The notes: a model not told the origin generated them from the sequence alone. 60,932 bases of DNA from an uncultured Clostridia bacterium (GCA_944393255.1 CALXZP010000034.1:1-60932), one strand, 5' to 3'. Positions 17,601 to 27,161 are shown, counted from the stretch's first letter. Numbers and translations are program-made.

Positions 17601-18665
17601 ATGAGATCCAGAATTATTCTTACCTTTGCTGCGTTCGCGCTCTGTCTGACCGCCTCGGTACTGACGCTTGCGCCGGACAGCCCCGAAACCGAATACCCAA
17701 CCGAGACCGCCGCGGCGGTCACCGCCGCTCCCATGTCTGAGCGCACTCTGACGGTGACTGCGGCGGGCGACTGCACTTTCGGTACGGACATAAACGCCGA
17801 CCCCGAGCTTGGGTTTGACGCTTATGCCGACCGGTACGGCACCGATTATTTTTTTGAAAACGTCAGAAGTATCTTTGAAGAGGACGACCTGACCATAATA
17901 AATTTTGAAGGCACGCTTTCTGACAGAGGCACCCGCGAGGACAAGCAGTTCGCGTTCAGGGGCGATCCCTCATATGTCGGTATCCTGACAGGCTCAAGTG
18001 TCGAGGCGGCCAATCTCGCCAATAACCACAGCTCCGACTACGGTTCGGTATCTCTTGCCGATACACAGCAGTATCTTTCCGACGCGGGCATACTCACCTG
18101 CCGCGGCAAAGATAACGTCACTGTTACGGAAATAAACGGCATCAAGGTCGGGCTTGTCGGAATAAATTATTTGAACGATCAAATGAAGACCGAGCTTGAC
18201 GGCGCAATAAACAAGGCTTCGGAGCTGGGCGCTGAGATGATCATCCTGTCCATTCACTGGGGCGTTGAAAAGGCTGCTGAGCCGAACGAAGAACAGATCG
18301 AAGCGGCGCACCGCGCCATAGACCTCGGTGCAGACCTCGTTATAGGCACTCATCCGCACGTTCTGCAGGGCGTTGAAAAATACAAAGGCAGATATATTCT
18401 TTACAGTCTGGGAAATTTCAGCTTCGGAGGCAACAACGCACCCTCAGACATGGATACGGCAATATTCCGTCAGACCTTTGCCGTAACGCCTGAAGGACTT
18501 GCCGATGACGATAATTATGAGATCATACCGTGCAGGATATCCGGCTCCGACGGATATAACGATTACCAGCCGGCTCCTGCCGAGGGGGCTGATAAAGAGC
18601 GTATCGAGGAAAAGCTCAGCACATATTCGGACGCGCTCGGCACCGCAGCGCTCAAATTCAGATAG
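17601..18665 (+). CDS. Secreted CapA/PgsA-family metallophosphatase
   Basis: A 354-residue protein with an N-terminal hydrophobic signal or anchor (residues 4-24), then an Ala/Thr-rich linker and a CapA domain from about residue 48. Metal-site motifs of the calcineurin-like fold are visible in order: AAGDCTFGTD, NFEGTLSD, NLANNHSSDYG, SIHWGVE, GTHPHVLQG and LGNFSFGG. The family is associated with capsule and poly-gamma-glutamate synthesis and with cell-wall roles in Gram-positive bacteria, but no capsule genes adjoin. The ribosome binding site (AAAGGA) is weaker and further away than in neighbours. It stands alone between a promoter and a terminator. Confidence 0.85.
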   Translation: MRSRIILTFAAFALCLTASVLTLAPDSPETEYPTETAAAVTAAPMSERTLTVTAAGDCTFGTDINADPELGFDAYADRYGTDYFFENVRSIFEEDDLTIINFEGTLSDRGTREDKQFAFRGDPSYVGILTGSSVEAANLANNHSSDYGSVSLADTQQYLSDAGILTCRGKDNVTVTEINGIKVGLVGINYLNDQMKTELDGAINKASELGAEMIILSIHWGVEKAAEPNEEQIEAAHRAIDLGADLVIGTHPHVLQGVEKYKGRYILYSLGNFSFGGNNAPSDMDTAIFRQTFAVTPEGLADDDNYEIIPCRISGSDGYNDYQPAPAEGADKERIEEKLSTYSDALGTAALKFR

Positions 18666-18676
18666 ATAAAGAAAAC

Positions 18677-18718
18677 AAAGCGCCCGCCAAAGCACAAATA
18701 TGCCGCGGCAGGCGCTTT
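18677..18718. terminator. Terminator between the CapA-family gene and ppa
   Basis: An imperfect 12-base-pair stem (AAAGCGCCYGCC, 18677-18688 with 18707-18718). On the minus strand the arm is followed by TTTGTTTTC. It separates two convergent genes. Confidence 0.6.
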
Positions 18719-18725
18719 AATATGA

Positions 18726-19256
18726 TCAGCAGTAATTCTCCTTATAGGACGCTATGCATTTTGCGATTATCTCCTTTGCATCATCCACGCCCAGCACCTC
18801 GTTAACTACCGTTTCCTTTCCCTCAAGAGATTTATACACCTTAAAGAAATGCGAAAACTCGTCGAACACGTGTCTTGGGAGCTGAGATATGTCCGTATAA
18901 CAGTTATACGACGGATCGTTGAACGGTATGGCGATTATTTTTTCATCCACCTGATCGTTGTCTATCATCTTAAGCACACCGACAGGATAGCACTCCACGA
19001 GCGTCATAGGCACTATCGCTTCCTGACAGAGCACAAGTACGTCGAGCGGATCCTGATCCTCCGCGTACGTCCTGGGGATAAATCCGTAGTTCGCAGGATA
19101 GTGCGTTGATGTATAAAGGACCCTGTCCAGCCTCAGAAGCCCGGTATCCTTGTCCATTTCATATTTGTTCTTGCACCCGGCAGGTATCTCTATAACAGCC
19201 ATAAATTTATCGGCTGAAATACGCTTCGGGCTTATATCATGCCATATATTAGACAT
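18726..19256 (-). CDS. ppa: Inorganic pyrophosphatase, family I
   Basis: A soluble enzyme of 176 residues hydrolysing PPi to phosphate. Family I features are the EIPAGCKNKYEMDKDTG segment, YPANYGFIP and the metal-binding motif DQDPLDVLVL, all present. The ATG at 19256 has a GGAGGAG site upstream; the 14-codon extension is not used. A promoter is visible at 19326-19354. It coexists with a PPi-dependent phosphofructokinase, so cellular PPi is both used and destroyed; family I enzymes are magnesium-dependent and constitutive in most bacteria. Confidence 0.95.
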   Translation of the reverse strand: MSNIWHDISPKRISADKFMAVIEIPAGCKNKYEMDKDTGLLRLDRVLYTSTHYPANYGFIPRTYAEDQDPLDVLVLCQEAIVPMTLVECYPVGVLKMIDNDQVDEKIIAIPFNDPSYNCYTDISQLPRHVFDEFSHFFKVYKSLEGKETVVNEVLGVDDAKEIIAKCIASYKENYC

Positions 19257-19325
19257 ATGATCTCCTCCTTGTATATACGCTTCACATATTGCCGACAAAG
19301 CGCTTCGGCTTTGTCCGTCACAGAT

Positions 19326-19354
19326 ATTTTATCACAAAAGCTTCCCGTTTTCAA
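19326..19354 (-). promoter_or_regulatory. Promoter of ppa
   Basis: TTGAAA (19349-19354) and TAAAAT (19326-19331) on the minus strand with 17 bases between them. Confidence 0.6.
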
Positions 19355-19390
19355 TACATATCAGTGATTTTTGTGAAAAAATTAACTAAC

Positions 19391-20656
19391 TCACCCGATA
19401 CATATCATATCGTCAAGCACGGTATCGCCGTAAAGATTGCATTTCCAATCGAGCTGAGTAGTCTTTTCATGCTCGAAAACCAATCCGGGGTACACTCCGT
19501 CCGCGTCTATCACCCCGCCTATCTCGTTTATCTCAAAAAGCACGGGAAGCACCTTATACACTCCGCTTGCAAGCGGAGCAACGCCCATTTCAAAAACACG
19601 CTCGCAGCTTTCCCCCGCCTTACAGCTCATAAAGTTATAGCAAGCGCTCGTGGCCATAACCATCTGGTCGCTGTTGTGTATCATCATCCTGAACGAGAGC
19701 TTTTCAACATCCTCGTTGCAGCGGAAGCGAAGCCTGAACCTTATCTTCTCGTCATCCTTAAACCGGCAGTTCTCTTTATCCAGTATCTCAAGAGACTCCA
19801 TCATGACCTTATCGGTGAGAAAATTAAATTTATGGCAGTCCGTGAAATCGTTGAACAGCTTTGAAGTTATCTCGTCGTTTCTCAGATATATATCTATAGC
19901 CCTATCAACGTCGCCGTTGAACACCACCTTGCCCTTGCGCAGAACGATACAGCGGTCGCACAGCTGGCGTATAGTCTGCATATTATGGCTTACGTAAATT
20001 ATAGACTTTCCCTCGTCGCGGGCTACCGATATCATCTTGTCTATGCATTTTTTCTGAAACGCCATATCGCCTACGGCAAGCACCTCGTCCATAAGCATTA
20101 TATCGCTGTTCAGGTGCGCGGCGACTGAAAACGCAAGCTTTACAAACATTCCGGAGGAATAACGCTTAACGGGAGTATCTATAAACTGCCTGCACTCCGA
20201 AAATTCGATTATGTCCTCGATCCTTGCGTCTACTTCCTTCCTCTTCATACCTAAGATAGCTCCGTTCAGGTATACGTTTTCACGGCCTGTAAGCTCGCCG
20301 TGGAACCCTGTTCCAACCTCCAGCATAGAGGAAACGCGCCCTCTTATCCGAAGCTCGCCCTCGGTCGGCGCGGTCACGCGCGAAAGAAGCTTCAGCAGCG
20401 TCGATTTCCCCGCACCGTTGCCTCCGATAAGCCCCACCGTCTCGCCCTTTTTAACATTGAATGAGACCCCGTCGAGCGCCATGAATTTTTCGTTTTTAGC
20501 ATACTGCCTGGAACCGACCATCGAATTCGGATCCTCTTTATGACGCAGACGCGCCCACCAGCTCTGCAGATCGCCCCTGAGCGTTCCGCCTCCTATCGTT
20601 CCGAGGCGGTACTGTTTTTTTACATTATCTATTTCTATCACATTATTGTTTTCCAT
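19391..20656 (-). CDS. Polysaccharide/teichoic acid ABC exporter, ATPase subunit
   Basis: A 421-residue ABC ATPase of the TagH/Wzt group, which powers export of lipid-linked cell-surface polymers. Walker A is GGNGAGKS near residue 78, the signature region reads YSSGMFVKLAFS, and Walker B ends LMDEVLAVGD. The ATPase domain ends near residue 250. A C-terminal domain of about 150 residues, rich in beta strands, resembles the Wzt C-terminal domain that recognises the polymer's terminal modification. The start overlaps the end of the permease operon spacing: only 7 bases separate them. A GAGGT site precedes the ATG. The polymer is unknown; no glycosyltransferases are nearby. Confidence 0.9.
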   Translation of the reverse strand: MENNNVIEIDNVKKQYRLGTIGGGTLRGDLQSWWARLRHKEDPNSMVGSRQYAKNEKFMALDGVSFNVKKGETVGLIGGNGAGKSTLLKLLSRVTAPTEGELRIRGRVSSMLEVGTGFHGELTGRENVYLNGAILGMKRKEVDARIEDIIEFSECRQFIDTPVKRYSSGMFVKLAFSVAAHLNSDIMLMDEVLAVGDMAFQKKCIDKMISVARDEGKSIIYVSHNMQTIRQLCDRCIVLRKGKVVFNGDVDRAIDIYLRNDEITSKLFNDFTDCHKFNFLTDKVMMESLEILDKENCRFKDDEKIRFRLRFRCNEDVEKLSFRMMIHNSDQMVMATSACYNFMSCKAGESCERVFEMGVAPLASGVYKVLPVLFEINEIGGVIDADGVYPGLVFEHEKTTQLDWKCNLYGDTVLDDMICIG

Positions 20657-20663
20657 AACGACC

Positions 20664-21527
20664 TCACACCGTATCCATAAAAGTTCTTTCCACTCTGCTG
20701 AAGATCAGTATGCCAAAGAACAGAAATACAAACGTGACCGCCCAGCTGAGCGCCCAGTACCCGTAATCCATGCTTCCGCAGCCCAGTACCGCATATCTGA
20801 AATTATTTATTATCGGAGCGACGGGATTGAGCATTACAAGCCGCTCAAGCCCGGCGGCAAACGACTTCACCTGTGATACAGGATACACTACCGGGGTAGC
20901 GTACATCCAAAGCTGCATGCCGAAGCCCACAAGTATGCTCAGATCTCGGTATTTGGTCGTGAGCGATGATATTATTATGCCTATGCCCAGACCCAGAAGC
21001 GCCATTTGGAGGAGCATTACCGGTACGAGCAGTATATGTATGCTTGGCGTTACCGCCTGACCGCGCAGCGCAAATATAACAATGGATACCGCAAGCAGAA
21101 GCATCTGTATGAGAAACGATAAGAGCCCGTATATAACGGAGGTTATCGGCGAAACAAGACGCGGAAAATATACCTTTCCGAAAAGATGCGCATTGCCTGT
21201 AAAGGTGGACGCAGTGGATGTGAGACATGTTGAAAAATACCCCCATGCGGCGTTCGAGCACATATAAAACAGAAACTGCGGCACACCGTCGGTCGATATG
21301 TTGGCTATCGTTCCGAATATAAGAGTGAACATAGTCGTTGACATGAGAGGAGATATAAGAAACCAAAGCGGGCCGAGGATAGTCTGCTTATATGCGCTGT
21401 TAAAATTCCTTTTAAGGAACATGAATATAAGATCCTTATACTGCCATATCTCCTTTAGATCAATATCAAACCAGCCCGTTTTAGGTCTTATAACTATACT
21501 CCAGCTGTTATCCTGTTTTTTCTTCAC
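20664..21527 (-). CDS. Polysaccharide/teichoic acid ABC exporter, permease subunit
   Basis: A 287-residue ABC-2 type membrane protein of the TagG/Wzm group with about six hydrophobic segments. The segment KRNFNSAYKQTILGPLWFLISP near residues 38-60 is typical of this family. The likely start is the GTG at 21527; no in-frame ATG occurs before residue 36. Its AAGGAG site is about 13 bases away, so initiation may be weak. It forms a two-gene operon with the ATPase downstream and lies just after the tRNA-Arg terminator. Confidence 0.9.
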   Translation of the reverse strand: MKKKQDNSWSIVIRPKTGWFDIDLKEIWQYKDLIFMFLKRNFNSAYKQTILGPLWFLISPLMSTTMFTLIFGTIANISTDGVPQFLFYMCSNAAWGYFSTCLTSTASTFTGNAHLFGKVYFPRLVSPITSVIYGLLSFLIQMLLLAVSIVIFALRGQAVTPSIHILLVPVMLLQMALLGLGIGIIISSLTTKYRDLSILVGFGMQLWMYATPVVYPVSQVKSFAAGLERLVMLNPVAPIINNFRYAVLGCGSMDYGYWALSWAVTFVFLFFGILIFSRVERTFMDTV

Positions 21528-21582
21528 GGCTAAATATCAGCTCCTTTTTTTCACACTGTTCTTATTTTATCTGATGTCTAAA

Positions 21583-21624
21583 AAAACTAAAAGCGGCTTG
21601 ATCTTGACAGCAGATCAAGCCGCT
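21583..21624 (-). terminator. Terminator after tRNA-Arg
   Basis: A 12-base-pair stem (AGCGGCTTGATC, 21592-21603 with 21613-21624) followed on the minus strand by TTTTAGTTTTTTT, immediately after the tRNA 3' end. Confidence 0.9.
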
Positions 21625-21628
21625 ATAA

Positions 21629-21705
21629 TGGCACACCTGACAGGATTCGAACCTGCGGCACCAAGAATCGGAATCTTGTGCTCTATCCGGCTGAGCTACA
21701 GGTGC
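21629..21705 (-). tRNA. tRNA-Arg (anticodon CCG)
   Basis: A complete 77-base cloverleaf on the minus strand with an encoded CCA end. The acceptor stem is GCACCTG with CAGGTGT (one G-U pair). The D arm is GCTC/GAGC, the anticodon stem CAAGA/TCTTG holds loop TTCCGAT, and the T arm has GGTTCGAATCC. Anticodon CCG reads the arginine codon CGG. It follows ftsZ by about 45 bases and is closed by a terminator. Confidence 0.97.
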
Positions 21706-21751
21706 ATAGGATACCGGAGCCTCCCGGGCTCCGGATCAATGTACATTTTTA

Positions 21752-22912
21752 TTATCTCTTAAAAAAGCTCGGAACGTCTATATCGCTCATACCCGGTCTC
21801 AAACGTCTTTTGAATATAGAGTCGTCATCGTAATCCGATACCGAGGAAGAATAGCCTGACTGCTGCCTTTCACGGCTCGGCTGCGAATATGACGATGCGC
21901 TCTGCTGCTTCGGCTTAACGCCCGCGTCCGCGTTTCTTTTTATAGAGCCGTCAAGACCTGTAGCGATCAATGTTACCTTGATCTCATCCTTCAGCGTCTC
22001 GTCAAGTGCAGAACCTACAACTATCTGCGCCTCGTCCGAAACCATATCCTTGATTATCGTTGACACCTCTCCCATATCCACGAGCGAGAACTCCGTTCCG
22101 CCTGTGATGTTGAGGAGCACGTTTTCAGCACCGGCTATGCTTGTCTCAAGCAGCGGCGATTCTATCGCTGCACGAACTGCGTCCTGAGCCGCGTTCTCGC
22201 CCTTGCCGATACCTATTCCCATATGTGCAACGCCGCTGTCCTTCATTATCGTACGGACATCCGCGAAGTCACAGTTGATCAGACCTTCCTGAGTGATTAT
22301 CTCGATTATTCCCTGTACGCCCTGACGAAGTATATCGTCTGCAAGCTTGAACGAATCGTTTATAGTAACTTTCTTATCCGCGATCTTGAGAAGCAGATCG
22401 TTCGGGATAGTAACTATAGAGTCAACGCGTTCCGCAAGATTTTTTATGCCCTCTTCAGCATTTCTCATCCTCTGCGGTCCTTCAAATGCGAACGGCTTTG
22501 TTACTACCGCTACGGTAAGTATACCGCTCGATTTTGCGGCCTCCGCTATTATCGGAGCCGCGCCTGTTCCCGTTCCGCCGCCCATGCCTGCGGTAACGAA
22601 CACCATGTCCGCGTCCTTTACAAGATTTTTTATCTCATCCTTTGTCTCCTCAGCGGCCTGGCGTCCTATCTCCGGCTTCGCGCCCGCGCCGAGCCCGCCC
22701 GTGAGCTTCGTTCCTATCTGAAGCACTGTCGGAGCCTTTACATGAGCAAGCTGCTGCGCATCCGTATTAACACAAATGAATTCCGCCTTTGTAACGCCTG
22801 CCTCTATCATTCTGTCAACAGCATTGTTGCCGCCGCCGCCTACACCTATAACCTTGATCTTTGCGCCTTCTATCACAGTGTTGTCTTCCAAATCAATAGG
22901 CATTGCACTCAT
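21752..22912 (-). CDS. ftsZ: Cell division protein FtsZ
   Basis: The tubulin-like GTPase that forms the division ring, 386 residues. The nucleotide-binding region begins IKVIGVGGGGNNAVDRM. The tubulin signature GGGTGTGAAP is near residue 110, and NTDAQQL and the NVDFAD-like segment (NCDFADV) of the T7 loop are present. A Ser/Gln-rich linker ends in the conserved C-terminal peptide DIDVPSFFKR, the docking site for FtsA, SepF and other partners. The ATG at 22912 follows GGAGG by nine bases. It has its own promoter and lies downstream of ftsQ and murA in the same direction; ftsA is absent here. Confidence 0.98.
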   Translation of the reverse strand: MSAMPIDLEDNTVIEGAKIKVIGVGGGGNNAVDRMIEAGVTKAEFICVNTDAQQLAHVKAPTVLQIGTKLTGGLGAGAKPEIGRQAAEETKDEIKNLVKDADMVFVTAGMGGGTGTGAAPIIAEAAKSSGILTVAVVTKPFAFEGPQRMRNAEEGIKNLAERVDSIVTIPNDLLLKIADKKVTINDSFKLADDILRQGVQGIIEIITQEGLINCDFADVRTIMKDSGVAHMGIGIGKGENAAQDAVRAAIESPLLETSIAGAENVLLNITGGTEFSLVDMGEVSTIIKDMVSDEAQIVVGSALDETLKDEIKVTLIATGLDGSIKRNADAGVKPKQQSASSYSQPSRERQQSGYSSSVSDYDDDSIFKRRLRPGMSDIDVPSFFKR

Positions 22913-23043
22913 TATTCATATCCTCCTTCGTAGTTTACTCTGTCAAATCTGTAAACCGATTACCGGGGCAGACACATAAATTTACATAAAACCGCCGGTT
23001 ATATATAAACTCATGCGCCTGTCCCAATTATACACACAATACT

Positions 23044-23072
23044 ATTGTACTATGTTTTTTTAATATATTCAA
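23044..23072 (-). promoter_or_regulatory. Promoter of ftsZ
   Basis: TTGAAT (23067-23072) and TACAAT (23044-23049) on the minus strand, 17-base spacer, in the 236-base gap between ftsQ and ftsZ. The predicted leader is about 125 bases. Confidence 0.55.
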
Positions 23073-23148
23073 TAGTAAAAATAAACAAAATTTTTTAATT
23101 CTTTTATATAATAATATAGCTCATACGCACCATGCTCACTGCTGTATG

Positions 23149-24309
23149 TCAAGGATTGAGCACAGCCTGTCCGGGCGTACCCAGATCCATAGTGCCGGTA
23201 ACGCTCCCGTCAAGCGACGATGAATTTATCGTTTCGGCAAACATCCGTATCTTTCTGTCAAGCTCAAGCTGAGAACCGCATGTACATTCCAGACGGTTAT
23301 CATAATTGAACTTTATCTCCGTGAGATCGTCGAGGCTTATATACGTTACCTTGCCAAGTATGCCTGTAGCCTCGAACGACCTGAGCATCGTTTTTAGGAT
23401 CTCGTCCTTTTCAGCCGAATCCGAAGCTATCTGCCTGTTCACCTCGTATGACTGTATGCTTATCCCGCTCACGCTCGGTATCGTGTCCGTTTTGAACACG
23501 CCGCTGTCGTCAATGACCTTCATATCGGAATTTATGACCACTACTTTATTTGAGGAGAGCATATACGCCGCCGGCGCCGATTCGCTTATCGTAAGCTCTA
23601 TAGACGGCGGAAAGATTTTCTTTGAAACCGAAACGTCATCTATCTGCGGTATCTCAAGCAGCATATCCCTGACTTTTCCGGAACCGGTGCTGAAAAGGTT
23701 TCTGCCTATGAGATAGCCTATCTTTGATTCTATAGTATCCTTTGTAACTATATTGTTCCCGTAAAGCGTTATGCGCTCAATATTAAATATTGGCGTCATA
23801 AATACAAGTATGACCATGATCACAGCCGTTATGAACAATATGACAGCTGCGCGTATCCTCTGTACGCGGCGTCTGTACCTTTTACGGGTCTCCTCCATAC
23901 GCCGCCGTCTGTCCGCTTCAGTCATCGGTCTGCGCCTGTTCCCGTTCGCTCCGCTCCTGCCCGCGCCTTCCTCCGTGCGTGCACGCCGGACGCGGTCGTC
24001 TTTTCCTTCCGTAAAATACAGATCTCCTCCGGGATATGCGCTCCGTCCCGCTGCACCGCTCTTTTGCTCGGGTCTGCGGATCGCCTCGCCGCTGCGGCCG
24101 CTGTATCGGCGAGGCGCAGCGCTTCGGCGTACAGTATCGCTGACCCTGCGCGCGCCCGCACCGCGGTCATAGGAGACCCGCTGCGGATATTGACGCATAT
24201 CCGTATTGCCGCTGCGGCGTGAAGCGCTGTTCAGACGTTTTGAATTGTCACTGTTGTTAACAAGCTCAACACGACGCTGCATTGAGCCGTTTTTCCGCTT
24301 GTTATCCAT
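23149..24309 (-). CDS. Cell division protein FtsQ/DivIB
   Basis: A 386-residue single-pass membrane protein of the divisome. The first ~150 residues are highly basic and disordered (many Arg, Ser, Gly). One membrane segment lies near residues 150-172. A POTRA domain follows (IFNIERITLYGNNIVTKDT...), then the beta domain. FtsQ/DivIB links FtsL and FtsB/DivIC in the septal synthase complex. The long arginine-rich cytoplasmic arm is larger than in most homologues and is GC-rich. It starts 20 bases after murA ends, so the two are cotranscribed, and ftsZ follows with its own promoter. Confidence 0.88.
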   Translation of the reverse strand: MDNKRKNGSMQRRVELVNNSDNSKRLNSASRRSGNTDMRQYPQRVSYDRGAGARRVSDTVRRSAAPRRYSGRSGEAIRRPEQKSGAAGRSAYPGGDLYFTEGKDDRVRRARTEEGAGRSGANGNRRRPMTEADRRRRMEETRKRYRRRVQRIRAAVILFITAVIMVILVFMTPIFNIERITLYGNNIVTKDTIESKIGYLIGRNLFSTGSGKVRDMLLEIPQIDDVSVSKKIFPPSIELTISESAPAAYMLSSNKVVVINSDMKVIDDSGVFKTDTIPSVSGISIQSYEVNRQIASDSAEKDEILKTMLRSFEATGILGKVTYISLDDLTEIKFNYDNRLECTCGSQLELDRKIRMFAETINSSSLDGSVTGTMDLGTPGQAVLNP

Positions 24310-24329
24310 TCATCTTCACCTTTTTACTG

Positions 24330-25586
24330 TCAGGTGCATACGCGGCATATCTCTGCGCCGCAGCATGCCAGACATCCTTCTATATCCTCATATCCCCTGT
24401 CTATATAATCTATCCCTGAGACCGTAGAACGGCCTTCGGCCGACAGGGCGGCAAGAACGAGCGCAGCTCCGCCGCGCAGCTCATATGCTTCAACATTAGC
24501 TCCGCACAGCCGCTTTACGCCCCTCACTACGGCGCTCCGGCCTTCGACCTTTATATCCGCGCCCATCCTGACAAGCTCATCAACATGCCTGAATCTGTTT
24601 TCAAATATATTTTCAACAAAAACGCTTGTTCCCTCCGCTACTGACGCAAGAGCCATGAACGGAGACTGGATATCTGTCGGAAACCCCGGATAAGGCATAG
24701 TCCTTATGATATGTACATTCTTCAATGTCCCGCTGCTCTTGAGCTCTATACCCGTCTCATCCTCCTTTATACCTGCGCCCATTTCGGACAGGAGAGAAAG
24801 AGCGGCACGCATGTGCGAAGGCTCTGCGCCGCAGATACGTATCCTGCCCCCGGTTATGAGCGCGGCTATCAGATACGTCTGTGCAACTATCCTGTCAGGC
24901 ATTATCGCGTATTCCGTTCCGTGCAGCTTTTCAACGCCCTCAATGGTTATCACGCTCGAACCGGCTCCCTTTACCTTTGCGCCTATCTTATTTAAAAAGC
25001 ATGCCAGATCATATATTTCGGGTTCTCTCGCGGCATTGGTTATAGTAGTTGTTCCTTCTGCTTTGACCGCCGCAAGCATTATATTCTCTGTAGCGCCCAC
25101 ACTCGGGAAATCCAGATGCACATCACAGCCCTTCAGCCTTTCGCACCTGCATTGCAGGTATCCATGCTCCTCCGCTATTGAAACGCCCATCTTCTTTAAC
25201 GATTTTATATGAAGATCTATCGGCCTAAGCCCTATCGGGCAGCCGCCGGGCATACCGACCTCCGCCTTGGCGCATGCGGTCAGGATCGCTCCGAGAAATA
25301 TGATCGACGAACGCATCTCGCGCATGAGTTCTTCATCTATCCTGCAGCCCGTAAGCACAGAGGAATCGATCGTTACAGTATTTCCTTCCCTCTTTACCTT
25401 ACAGCCGAGCCGCTCCAGTATTATCACTGTTTTTTCAACATCGCGCAGTCCGGGACAGTTATGTATAATACACTCCCCTTCCGCCATCGATGCGGCAGCG
25501 AGTATTGGAAGCACCGCGTTCTTAGCTCCCTGCGCGCGCAGCTCTCCGTACAGCGGTTTACCGCCGTCAATCACAAGCTTATTCAT
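24330..25586 (-). CDS. murA: UDP-N-acetylglucosamine 1-carboxyvinyltransferase
   Basis: A 418-residue enzyme transferring enolpyruvate from PEP to UDP-GlcNAc, the first committed step of peptidoglycan synthesis. The conserved Lys/Asn pair (GAKNAVLP) is at residues 20-27. The active-site Cys, the fosfomycin target, is at residue 116 in GMPGGCPIGLRPID. The ATG at 25586 is preceded by GAGGTG; the five-codon upstream extension is rejected. It is followed closely by ftsQ, and the cluster murA-ftsQ-ftsZ is a typical wall and division arrangement in Firmicutes. Confidence 0.97.
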   Translation of the reverse strand: MNKLVIDGGKPLYGELRAQGAKNAVLPILAAASMAEGECIIHNCPGLRDVEKTVIILERLGCKVKREGNTVTIDSSVLTGCRIDEELMREMRSSIIFLGAILTACAKAEVGMPGGCPIGLRPIDLHIKSLKKMGVSIAEEHGYLQCRCERLKGCDVHLDFPSVGATENIMLAAVKAEGTTTITNAAREPEIYDLACFLNKIGAKVKGAGSSVITIEGVEKLHGTEYAIMPDRIVAQTYLIAALITGGRIRICGAEPSHMRAALSLLSEMGAGIKEDETGIELKSSGTLKNVHIIRTMPYPGFPTDIQSPFMALASVAEGTSVFVENIFENRFRHVDELVRMGADIKVEGRSAVVRGVKRLCGANVEAYELRGGAALVLAALSAEGRSTVSGIDYIDRGYEDIEGCLACCGAEICRVCT

Positions 25587-25872
25587 ATCAGCACCTCGCA
25601 TCCGTGCGGAGCAAACGCTTCTCCGCAGCCTTTATTAAAAACGCATATGCGTTTCATTAGATCAATGCTATATTATGCTGATATGCACGCTTTGGTTACA
25701 CCTGATATACCCGCGCCGTACTCCCGCGAATATTTTCAGTATATCATATTATATTCATAAAATAAATAGAATATCACAAATTTAATACTGATTTAACACG
25801 TTTGTAAAAATGCCGTAATATTGATAACGCAAACGGCGCGAAAGATCCGGGATCCTCACGCCGCTGTGCCGA

Positions 25873-26313
25873 TCATTGATTTTTCTCGATATCGTGTATC
25901 TTGCCTATCCTTTCCGCATGTCTGCCGCCCAGAAATTCGGCGTTCAGCCATGTATCCGCGATCATAAACGCCAGCTCGCGCCCGGTCACGCGTCCTCCGA
26001 GGCACAGGATATTTGCATTGTTATGCTGCTTCGCCATAAGCGCACTGTATACGTCCGAGCAAAGCGCCGCCCGTATCCCGTCAAACTTATTGGCCGCTAT
26101 CGATATCCCTATTCCCGTTCCGCACAGCAGTATGCCGCGTTCGGCTTCGCCGCTCTGCACCGCCCTGCATACCGGCTCCGCACGGTCGGGGTAATCAACG
26201 CTTTCCTCATTGAATACGCCGTAATCCTTCACTTCAACACCGGCGCCCTCAAGATGCTTCTTCAAATGCTCCTTAAGCTCAAATCCGCCGTGATCGCTGC
26301 CTATAGCTATCAT
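25873..26313 (-). CDS. rpiB: Ribose 5-phosphate isomerase B
   Basis: A 146-residue RpiB/LacAB family enzyme interconverting ribose 5-phosphate and ribulose 5-phosphate. It begins IAIGSDHGGFELK, the usual N-terminus. The active-site Cys lies in ILLCGTGIGISIAAN near residue 68, and the phosphate loop CSDVYSALMAKQHNNANIL follows. GGAGG precedes the ATG. It lies between murA and tsaB, with 286 bases before murA that contain only a weak hairpin. It serves the pentose phosphate pathway and fits the pentose-degrading locus at the other end of the window. Confidence 0.95.
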   Translation of the reverse strand: MIAIGSDHGGFELKEHLKKHLEGAGVEVKDYGVFNEESVDYPDRAEPVCRAVQSGEAERGILLCGTGIGISIAANKFDGIRAALCSDVYSALMAKQHNNANILCLGGRVTGRELAFMIADTWLNAEFLGGRHAERIGKIHDIEKNQ

Positions 26314-26371
26314 TTTACTGCCTCCTTGTTTTCTTTATTTTATATTCAGCCGCAAAACATATGTTCCGCGG

Positions 26372-27067
26372 TCACCCATTCCTGCTTTGCTTTTTCTCAT
26401 ATTCGCGCTCCGCCTGAGACCTTCTCAGGTACAGCGGTCTTATGCTGCCGTATTCCGCAGCTTCACCCCTCGCAGCCTTTGCCGCTGCAAGCGCTGCGAC
26501 AGAGGACGCCCTGACCTCCGAGTGCGAACACGGGGCTATGATCCCGCCGCTCTCCTTTATGTATGCCGCGTTCTTGAGCGCTCCGTCGCCTGTATATATA
26601 ACGCCCTCCGTGCCGAACCGCTCCACACATTCCGATATCCGCATTACGCAGGGCGGCTGTATTTCCGCTGTCTCCGTACCCATAAAGGCATATGCCGCGG
26701 CAAACACCTCATCGCTGCGCGCATCAAGCAGCGGCACTGCGACCGCTCCGCTCCCCGCAAGATTGTACGCAAGCCCCTCAAGCGTGTTTACTCCTATGCA
26801 TTTCTTTCCTGCCGCCTGGGCAAACGCCCTCACTGTTGCTATGCCTATCCTCAGCCCGGTAAACGATCCCGGCCCTACCGTTACGGCAAAGATGTCTATA
26901 TCGGATATATCCAGCTCAAGATCGTCAAACAAGCGTTCCGTCATCACCATGATATTCTGTGAATGCTTTCGTTTGTTTCTGATTATACTTTCGCCGAGTA
27001 TCACATCATCATCGGCGATCGCTGCCGACGCGGGAAATGACGATGTATCTATAGCTAATATTTTCAT
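26372..27067 (-). CDS. tsaB: tRNA threonylcarbamoyladenosine protein TsaB
   Basis: A 231-residue member of the ASKHA fold, partner of TsaD and TsaE in making t6A37 of ANN-decoding tRNAs. The N-terminus MKILAIDTSS and the segment VTVGPGSFTGLRIGIATVRAFA are diagnostic. The ATG at 27067 lacks a close ribosome binding site: an AAAGGA lies about 16 bases upstream. tsaE lies 94 bases upstream on the same strand; tsaD is outside the window. Confidence 0.92.
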   Translation of the reverse strand: MKILAIDTSSFPASAAIADDDVILGESIIRNKRKHSQNIMVMTERLFDDLELDISDIDIFAVTVGPGSFTGLRIGIATVRAFAQAAGKKCIGVNTLEGLAYNLAGSGAVAVPLLDARSDEVFAAAYAFMGTETAEIQPPCVMRISECVERFGTEGVIYTGDGALKNAAYIKESGGIIAPCSHSEVRASSVAALAAAKAARGEAAEYGSIRPLYLRRSQAEREYEKKQSRNG

Positions 27068-27161
27068 TTTTTATGACCATTAAATCCTTTCAAAAAACTG
27101 TTTGGCAAAACAGAGGCAAGCGGCCCGCACAGCCTGACAAATATGCCCGTAAAGCGGTATT

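Noticed and set aside
22223..22933. A 236-codon plus-strand frame opposite ftsZ
   Set aside because: It is antisense to a highly conserved gene, without a ribosome binding site or recognisable domain.
25587..25872. A gene or RNA between murA and rpiB
   Set aside because: Only AT-rich sequence, a short ACGCATATGCGT palindrome and a weak GC hairpin near 25832-25863 are visible; no frame or terminator stands out.
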